A stretch of DNA of 40,925 nt from a virus, in IMG/VR virus record IMGVR_UViG_3300032050_000306, positions 1 to 40,925 of that record, one strand, 5' to 3'. Numbering within the stretch: the first letter of the stretch is position 1; the number at the start of each line of letters is the position of its first letter. Under the pieces are notes generated by a model. That model made no database searches. It was not told where the DNA came from and worked only from the letters and a program-made list of their open reading frames with translations. The position numbers and the translations under genes are program-made. Positions 8,236 to 15,600 of the stretch are shown here, one piece after another.

Positions 8236-10299
8236 TTAATATTTATTTAAATATGGGCTCAGGACAGTTCCTTTTGCGAATGGGACTATTGCTTCTGTTG
8301 AAATTTTTTGGCCAACAGTTGCATTTCCTGGAATAAAATGTATATCGCCATTTGTATTTAATACTCCACCAGCATATGCACCAGTTGTCGTATACACTAA
8401 ATTATATGTTATAACGCTCCCATTGGAAGAAATTTTTTGTCCGATTGCTGCATTATTTGGTACAAAATGAATATCGCCATTTGGCGCTAACACACCACCA
8501 GAAGATAATTGCTGACTACCACCAAGTGTGTATGCTAAACTATAGGTGCTTACAGAGCCATTTAAAGAAACTTTTTGACCAACAATAGCATCGAATGGCA
8601 TAAAATGAATATCACCGTTTGGTGAGAGAACACCACCAAAATGTGTAACAGTAGAGGATGCTGTGTATTGTATTTGATATGTGGATGCAGTACCATTTGT
8701 TGAGATTTTTTGACCAACAATAGCGCCTCTTGGAACGAAATGAATATCACCATTTGGCGCAAGAACTCCGCCAACATATGCACCAGCAGTTGTATATGCT
8801 AATTGATATGTGCTAACAGTGCCACTCGGTGATACTTTTTGACCAACAGAAGCAGACCTCGGAACAAAATGAACATCACCATTTGGAGAAACGACACCAC
8901 CAAAATATGCTAATGTTGTTGTATATTGCAACTGATATGTAGAAACAAGACCAGCTGGTGATACTTTTTGCCCTACAGTTGCACTATAAGGAACAAAATG
9001 AATATCGCCGTTTGGCGCAAGAACTCCACCATAATATGCGTTAGTTGTTGTGTGCGCTAATTGATATGTAGAAACAACACCAGCTGGTGATACCTTTTGA
9101 CCAACAATCGCATTTGCAGGAACAAAATGAATATCACCGTTTGGAGCAAGAACTCCGCCAGCATATGCAGATGATGTGGTATATACTAATGTGTAAGTGC
9201 TAATCACACCACCAACATTCGCATTATTCACTCGACTTCCAGCATTCACGCTTTTATACAACAATGCTTGGTATTTTTTCCAAGCAGCTAAATCTGTTCC
9301 AATTGAACTGTTATCAGCAGTTGGAATCGTCCCATAATCAACTTCCATTAATTCTTCCTGGAATGTTGGGGATATAGCATGTTCGTAAGTCGAATCTATT
9401 TTGTAGAGAACTATGACAATACCAGATGCACCACCACCACCACAACCCCCAACACCAACAGTTGGAGAAGCACCACCACCGCCGCCGCCAGTGTTGTTTG
9501 CAGTATTTACAACACCATTTGCAGCAAAAAACCCATTTTGTCCACCACCAAGACCACCTCTACCAACAACTTGACCAGCCGATCCACCAGTTGCTAATGC
9601 TCCAGCACCACCACCGCCATAATATTCACCATTTATCCACAAAATTCCATCCCCACCATCACCAGAAAATGATGCAGATCCCCCATAATTTCCGCCGCGA
9701 GACCCAGCGGTTCCTGCACCACCACCGCCTCCAGCTGATCCTGATCTAGCGCTAGTTGTAAAAGTGCTATAATTTGCTCTCGTTTGATCGAACCCACTGC
9801 CTCCTCCATTTCCATATTTTGTTCCGACACCAGAATATGAAGTTGCAGAACCGCCAACATGCTCGGCTTGAATATTATACCCACCGCCACCGCCACCACC
9901 AGAACCACCAGAACGACCTGGATATACCATCCTTCCACCACCGCCACCACCAACTGCAGTAATGTTCAAAACATCACCAACGAATGTTGATGAATATCCG
10001 TTTGCCCCATTTGATCCATATGGAGTTGTTTCTGTTGAAGAAGCTACATTAATTGTGTATGTATTCGGCTGCAGAAATACAGAATATGAAATAACTTCAC
10101 CTCCTCCTCCGCCACCACCAGAATATTCATAATTTCCAATACCGTCTGTCGAACCACCACCGCCGCCACCACCAACAACAAGAATATGGCAATAGCCTGT
10201 GTTGCTGATAACCAATTCACCATTTGATGTGAATTTATGTTGACGATATCTTACACCATCAACAATTAATTCTGACTCTGTACCACCTGATGAACTCAT
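8236..10299 (-). CDS. Glycine-rich domain fused to a seven-repeat propeller-like domain, copy 3
   Basis: This 687-residue protein joins two adhesin types. Residues about 1-300 form a glycine-rich domain of the kind seen in phage tail tips: ILVVGGGGGGG, GGGGGGGEVISYSVFL, NTYTINV, NITAVGGGGGG, GGSGGGGGGGYN, ending GIVIVLYKID. A linker with a helix (LAAWKKYQALLYKSVNAGS) follows. Residues about 367-670 hold seven repeats like those of copies 1 and 2; units 5 and 6 carry 2-3 extra residues before GGVL. The tail ends YLNKY. The linker matches the N-terminal segments of copies 1 and 2, so the glycine-rich part looks like an addition to an ancestral propeller gene. It probably acts at the fibre tip. 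Confidence 0.75.
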   Translation of the reverse strand: MSSSGGTESELIVDGVRYRQHKFTSNGELVISNTGYCHILVVGGGGGGGSTDGIGNYEYSGGGGGGGEVISYSVFLQPNTYTINVASSTETTPYGSNGANGYSSTFVGDVLNITAVGGGGGGRMVYPGRSGGSGGGGGGGYNIQAEHVGGSATSYSGVGTKYGNGGGSGFDQTRANYSTFTTSARSGSAGGGGGAGTAGSRGGNYGGSASFSGDGGDGILWINGEYYGGGGAGALATGGSAGQVVGRGGLGGGQNGFFAANGVVNTANNTGGGGGGASPTVGVGGCGGGGASGIVIVLYKIDSTYEHAISPTFQEELMEVDYGTIPTADNSSIGTDLAAWKKYQALLYKSVNAGSRVNNANVGGVISTYTLVYTTSSAYAGGVLAPNGDIHFVPANAIVGQKVSPAGVVSTYQLAHTTTNAYYGGVLAPNGDIHFVPYSATVGQKVSPAGLVSTYQLQYTTTLAYFGGVVSPNGDVHFVPRSASVGQKVSPSGTVSTYQLAYTTAGAYVGGVLAPNGDIHFVPRGAIVGQKISTNGTASTYQIQYTASSTVTHFGGVLSPNGDIHFMPFDAIVGQKVSLNGSVSTYSLAYTLGGSQQLSSGGVLAPNGDIHFVPNNAAIGQKISSNGSVITYNLVYTTTGAYAGGVLNTNGDIHFIPGNATVGQKISTEAIVPFAKGTVLSPYLNKY
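8290..9200 (-). repeat. Seven 43-46-residue repeats, copy 3
   Basis: Seven units of 129-138 bases, highly alike in DNA (the GGVLAPNGDIHFVP stretch recurs with few changes). Confidence 0.85.
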
Positions 10300-10306
10300 A
10301 GATTAC

Positions 10307-11458
10307 TCACATTTTATTCAAGAATGAACTGCGTAAAAACTCAGGAGAAAAATTTTGAGCAGATAATGTTGAAATTTTTTGACCTCTATTTCCACTAGTT
10401 GGGATAAAATATATATCACCATTTGGCGCGAGTACTCCACCAATACTTGCAGTTCCTGCAGTATATTGTAAATTATATGTGCTAACAACTCCAGATACAG
10501 ATACTTTCTGTCCTCTGTTAGCTGAAGTGGGAACAAAATAAATATCACCATTCGGAGCAAGAACTCCGCCTCTATATGCTCCGCCTGTTGTGTAAATTAA
10601 GCTATACGTTGATACAGTTCCATCTAATGCTATTTTTTGACCGACTGTTGCACTAGATGGCACAAAATGAATATCACCATTTAGTGCCAAAACACCACCC
10701 CAATACGCATTAGCAACTGTGTATGCTAAACTATATGTACTAACTGAGCCTGCAGGAGATATTTTTTGGCCAACAGTTGCAGCGAAAGGTATAAAGTGGA
10801 TATCACCGTTTGGCGAAAGAACACCACCAGCATATGCTGATCCCACTGTGTGTGCTAATTGATATGTGCTTACAACCCCAGAAGAAGAAACTTTCTGACC
10901 TCTATTGGCACTAGCTGGTATAAAATGAATATCACCATTCGGTGCAGTTACTGCTCCAGCATATGCTGCAGCAACTGTATAAAGTAAACTATAAGTGCTT
11001 ACAAGTCCAGAAGCAGATATTTTTTGACCTCTGTTGGCGCTGTATGGCGCAAAATAAATATCACCATTTGGTGATAACGCACCACCCATATATGCGGTTG
11101 TAGCAGTATACAATAGACTGTATGTGCTAACAGTTCCGTTTGCTGATATCTTCTGACCTCTATTGGCGTTAGTTGGTACAAAATGAATATCACCATTTAT
11201 TGCAAGAACGCCACCATAATATGATGTAGCTGCGGTGTAAACTAAACTATATGTGCTTACAATTCCACCAGTGTTTGCGTTATCAAAAAGAGAACTAGCT
11301 TTTATTGATTTTTGATATAAGTTTTGTAGATTTAGTAGTGTTCCATCTGTATTTGCAGTGGAAGATAAACCGTTCGCGTCTTCAGTCGGATAAACACCAG
11401 ACAAAGTTACTCGAACTTCATCTTGCCAATTTGGTGAGAGCTTAAATTTATCTGTCAT
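10307..11458 (-). CDS. Seven-repeat beta-propeller-like fibre protein, copy 2
   Basis: This 383-residue paralogue is the most regular of the three. Residues 1-68 (KLSPNWQDEVRVTLSGVYPT, then a helix LLNLQNLYQKSIKA) precede seven 43-residue repeats without inserts. Examples are AYWGGVLALNGDIHFVP and AYRGGVLAPNGDIYFVP, each followed by xxAxxGQK and an STYxLxYT strand. The tail ends FLNKM. It overlaps copy 1 by 4 bases. The N-terminal segment is alignable with copies 1 and 3 and probably attaches the head to the fibre or closes the ring. A receptor-binding role is inferred from position at the end of a fibre operon. Confidence 0.75.
   Translation of the reverse strand: MTDKFKLSPNWQDEVRVTLSGVYPTEDANGLSSTANTDGTLLNLQNLYQKSIKASSLFDNANTGGIVSTYSLVYTAATSYYGGVLAINGDIHFVPTNANRGQKISANGTVSTYSLLYTATTAYMGGALSPNGDIYFAPYSANRGQKISASGLVSTYSLLYTVAAAYAGAVTAPNGDIHFIPASANRGQKVSSSGVVSTYQLAHTVGSAYAGGVLSPNGDIHFIPFAATVGQKISPAGSVSTYSLAYTVANAYWGGVLALNGDIHFVPSSATVGQKIALDGTVSTYSLIYTTGGAYRGGVLAPNGDIYFVPTSANRGQKVSVSGVVSTYNLQYTAGTASIGGVLAPNGDIYFIPTSGNRGQKISTLSAQNFSPEFLRSSFLNKM
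10365..11254 (-). repeat. Seven 43-residue repeats, copy 2
   Basis: Seven uninterrupted units with a period of 129 bases. The same anchor, for example, starts at 10922 and 11051. Confidence 0.85.
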
Positions 11459-12603
11459 AGCTTATTTAAAAACATTGAGCAACAAACACCAATATCGAAT
11501 GGTTTAGCAGCTCCTGTTACAATTACTTGCCCCACTGCAGCATTATGAGGAACTAAGTATATATCACCAGTTGGTGTTAACACTCCACCAACATATGCAC
11601 CTGATGTGGTGTATGCTACACTGTATGTGCTTACAGAACCATTCGCTAAAACTCTCTGACCAATTGTCGCATTGTGCGGAACAAAATGAATATCGCCGTT
11701 TGGCGCCAACACACCACCAGCATATGCACCAGTGGTGGTATATGTTAAACTGTAAGTGCTGACTGTCCCGTTCGCTGATACTTTCTGACCTCGATTCGCA
11801 TTATGTGGAACGAAGTGAATATCACCATTCGTTGATATCACTCCACCAGCATAAGCATTCGCAGCTGTATACTGTAATTGATATGTGCTAACAACGTTGT
11901 TAGCAGAAACTTTCTGTCCAACAGCTGCGCTGTATGGCACAAAATGAATATCACCATTTGGATCTACAACTCCGCTGAAATATGCATCAGTTGTCGTATA
12001 AACTAATGTATAAGGAATTGCAGTAAGTGTTCTTGTATTTAATCTAACTGCGTTACTTGAACTTCTTGGTATAAAATGAACAACACCAGATGGCGATGTT
12101 ACTGCACCAGTAAATCTTGAATTTCCTGGTTTTTCTGGTATATTTATTGTGCTAACAACACCACTATGATTGACTCTTTGTCCATGGTTATTCGTGTTTG
12201 CATTGTTTGCCGAAAACGGAACAAATCGAATATCACCATTCGCTGCCAATACTCCACCAGCATAAGCATTTGTTCCTGTGTAGACTAAGCTGTAAGTGCT
12301 GACAGTTCCACCTACAGTTATCTCTTGACCTCTGTTTGCATTATGTGGGATAAAATGCACTTCTCCATTGTGCGATAACACGCCACCATAGTATGCACCG
12401 CTCGTGGTGTATACTAAACTGTATGTGTAAGTGATTGGGTTAGAAAATACTTGACCTGCATTTGCACTTAATGTGAGAAATCTTTGGAATTTAATCCAAT
12501 CGCCACCATTATTGTATTGTTGGTTTTCTGTTCGTATGACGCCATGACCAAAGTCTAGAACTTCATTTACCCAGTTTTGTGAAATCCTATATTCATTTGT
12601 CAC
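11455..12603 (-). CDS. Seven-repeat beta-propeller-like fibre protein, copy 1
   Basis: This 382-residue protein has an N-terminal 59-residue segment (YRISQNWVNEVLDFGHG), then exactly seven repeats of about 43 residues, then a short tail ending FLNKL. Repeat 6 reads TYSLTYTTTGAYAGGVLAPN followed by GDIHFVPHNATIGQ. Repeat 3 is degenerate (RFTGAVTSPSGVVHFIPR) and repeat 2 has a small insert. Seven units of about 43 residues, each with four likely strands, fit a closed seven-bladed beta-propeller; this is inference. Such propellers commonly bind sugars or proteins. The GGVLxPNG...P pattern loosely recalls repeat proteins annotated in protists and bacteria. It is the first of three paralogues and follows the collagen fibre gene directly. 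Confidence 0.75.
   Translation of the reverse strand: MTNEYRISQNWVNEVLDFGHGVIRTENQQYNNGGDWIKFQRFLTLSANAGQVFSNPITYTYSLVYTTSGAYYGGVLSHNGEVHFIPHNANRGQEITVGGTVSTYSLVYTGTNAYAGGVLAANGDIRFVPFSANNANTNNHGQRVNHSGVVSTINIPEKPGNSRFTGAVTSPSGVVHFIPRSSSNAVRLNTRTLTAIPYTLVYTTTDAYFSGVVDPNGDIHFVPYSAAVGQKVSANNVVSTYQLQYTAANAYAGGVISTNGDIHFVPHNANRGQKVSANGTVSTYSLTYTTTGAYAGGVLAPNGDIHFVPHNATIGQRVLANGSVSTYSVAYTTSGAYVGGVLTPTGDIYLVPHNAAVGQVIVTGAAKPFDIGVCCSMFLNKL
11510..12426 (-). repeat. Seven 43-residue repeats, copy 1
   Basis: Seven tandem units of about 129 bases. The anchor motif GGVLxPNGDIHFVP recurs at regular spacing except in units 2 and 3, which have diverged. Confidence 0.8.
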
Positions 12604-12605
12604 GA

Positions 12606-15600
12606 TTAGAATCCAATTAAACTAAACCTGTATTCATTGGTGGTTGGTGTGATTGTAAATATTACATTAGCAGCATTTGCGTTTGCGATCACAACATCAG
12701 GATATACAAGAACTCCAGTAGAAACTCTACGAACTTCAGACAAATATGATGACATATTTAAATTGTGATTAAATGTATACGTCGTATTTGAACCATCACC
12801 AAACACCACACTGTATGTTGCTGGACTGGAGACCGTCAATGATACATTTGCGTTTCCAGTAACACCAGATGTTGTTGTAATTGTAATGGTGGAAGTGTTT
12901 ACGAAGTTGATTCCATTCGCAGTTACAGTAGAACCAGAATTAGATGAAACTGGGAAATTGGCTACACCACCAGAACCAGGTGCACCTTGAACACCTTGTG
13001 CGCCAGGAGGACCATAAGCATATAAAGCTGCAGTAAAGAATGTCCCACTTGCCGCACCATTAATATTTTGCGAAGTGGTATTGCCAGTAAATGCAGTAAC
13101 TTCAACATAATCTGTCGTGCCGTTGAAATATACTATAGTTGATAATGTTTGAGCATAACCTGCACCAGTTACAATTTGATCTTGACTGATTGCTAACTGT
13201 GTAGTTCCATTTTTTCTAATCTGTATGTTGTTTTGATTGTTGGTTACTGCACCTGCATCCCACCAAACCTGAGCGGTAATGCTGTAATACCCAGCAATTG
13301 TTGGTTGGAATTTATCTGACGCAAACCAACCTCGTGGATCAAAATCATCAATAAATGTTACGACAACATCACCGCCGCTAGTAACTGTTTGAGACGATCC
13401 ATTTTTAACAGCACGTACAACATAATCGCCAGCAGTCAACTGTCCGCCATCTGCGCCTTGAGCACCAACAGCACCTTGGACTCCTTGAGCACCAACAGCA
13501 CCTTGGACTCCTTGAGCACCTTGAGCACCAACAGCACCTTGGACTCCTTGAGCACCTTGAGCACCAACAGCACCTTGGATTCCTTGGACTCCTTGAGCAC
13601 CAACAGCACCTTGGACTCCTTGAGCACCTTGAGCACCAACAGCACCTTGGATTCCTTGAGCACCTTGAGCACCAACAGCACCTTGGACTCCTTGAGCACC
13701 TTGAGCACCAACAGCACCTTGGACTCCTTGAGCACCTTGAGCGCCAGTTGCTCCTTGGATTCCTTGAGCACCTTGAGCGCCAGTTGCTCCTTGGATTCCT
13801 TGAGCACCTTGAGCGCCAGTTGCTCCTTGGATTCCTTGAGCACCTTGAGCACCAACAGCACCTTGGATTCCTTGAGCACCTTGAGCACCAACAGCACCTT
13901 GGATTCCCTGTGGTCCTGCGTTTCCAGCAGCTGCAGCAAGAACAGAAGTGAATCCACGAATGTCTTGTATTTGCGTTAATCTTGCTTTAGCAGAGTTTGA
14001 GTAACTCGTCTTGCAGTCATAAATTAATTTATAAAGAGGTCTGAATTCAACGACTGGAAATCCAGATAATTCTAAATCAGAAAAGTCATAATTCGCCGCA
14101 TCATTTTCATTAGCGTGATCAAGTTGTCCAATAATTCCAATTATTGGATAGTTAATATTGTTTGTAGCAACAACGAAAGTCACACCAAATTTGTTATTTC
14201 CAATATCAGTTGTTGTCCAACTTCCAGCCACATTTTGATTGTAAACTGGGAATGGAGTTGCGCTAATTTTTACAGGAAAATCGGTCGGTGTATCAATAAC
14301 CCAATTAGCACCATTCAAATAGAATATTGGAATTCTAGCAGGACCTTGTATATCCTGTTCCCAAGTATTTGCGGTTGGTGTATTGCTATGTGTAATGTCT
14401 ACCTGTAGATCTTCGTCAAAGAACGTTCCATCAATGATATCTAACTGAATATGAGTATCTGAAGATCCATCGCCACCAAGAACATAGTTTGTAATACCAA
14501 AACCATTCGCAATAGAAGCACCACGTGTGCGATGCAGATATTCGTGTGTTTGCCAATCCAATACAATTCCATGACGTTCATCAGCGACAAATGGTGCGGT
14601 TCCAGTATCTGCATTCCAATACACATACGCAACCATACAATCATTTGGCCAATCAAAGAATGTAGTCTTATATTGCAGAGTTGCTGTTGTATCGAAATAG
14701 ATGTAATACAATCCAGTTGTGTTTGGAATCGTTACAGTTCTTTCGTTTGAAATTGTATACTTGATTCCTCGAGAATAGATTTCATAAGAACCAGATACAG
14801 GCGTGATTCTGAATTCTCTTGAGGAATTTGTAAATCCAATTGTAGAATCAGCTTTGTTCACAATACCAAGAGGTTCGCCAGTGTCTACTGAGAAAGAAGC
14901 ACCGAATGGACCTTGTACACCCTGAGCGCCAACTGCCCCTTGAACGCCTTGGAATCCTTGATGCCCCTGGACGCCTTGTGCACCAACAGCACCTTGAACG
15001 CCTTGCGCTCCAACAGCTCCTTGAACTCCCTGAGCGCCGTCAGCGCCTTGAACGCCTTGGTATCCTTGATGACCTTGAACACCTTGCGCTCCAACTGCTC
15101 CCTGAACACCTTGAGCACCAACTGCACCCTGAGGACCAATTAAATTGGTAGCAATCGTTGTGAGTATTGAAGAAAGAGTGCTATTCCTCAAATGAACGAT
15201 TAGAGATGTTGGAGAACCAGCAGAAACCAGTTGTGCATAAATCTTGACACTGATTCGACTGCTTGAACTTGATATTGTATGAGTTGGAACAGAAAGATCA
15301 TATGTGTATGCTGTCGTAGTCGTTGTAGTTACAGTTGTTCCTAATGCGAACGAACCACTCGCAATATTACTGATGAGTGTAGTTCCATCAGATTGAACTT
15401 CATCAACCTCAATCCAAAACTTTGTATCTTGTCCACCAGCGCTGTGCGCAGCATACAATATTGTTTTCCAAACTCCACTAATAATAGCTGGTGTTGGATA
15501 TGTTGTAAAGAGATCAGCAGCAGTGACGAAGGTTCCGATCAATGTTGAAGAAGCAGCACTCAATCCACTGACTGTAACTGTTGTTCCAGTTCCAGTGTTT

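Noticed and set aside
8240-8247. AATAAATA upstream of the GT-A gene at 8223 as a late promoter
   Set aside because: One mismatch at the first base and only 17 bases from the ATG. Such matches are frequent in AT-rich DNA, so I did not list it.
8290-12426. Regular 129-base repeats considered as a CRISPR-like or non-coding array
   Set aside because: They are in-frame protein repeats with conserved motifs and synonymous differences, without spacer structure.
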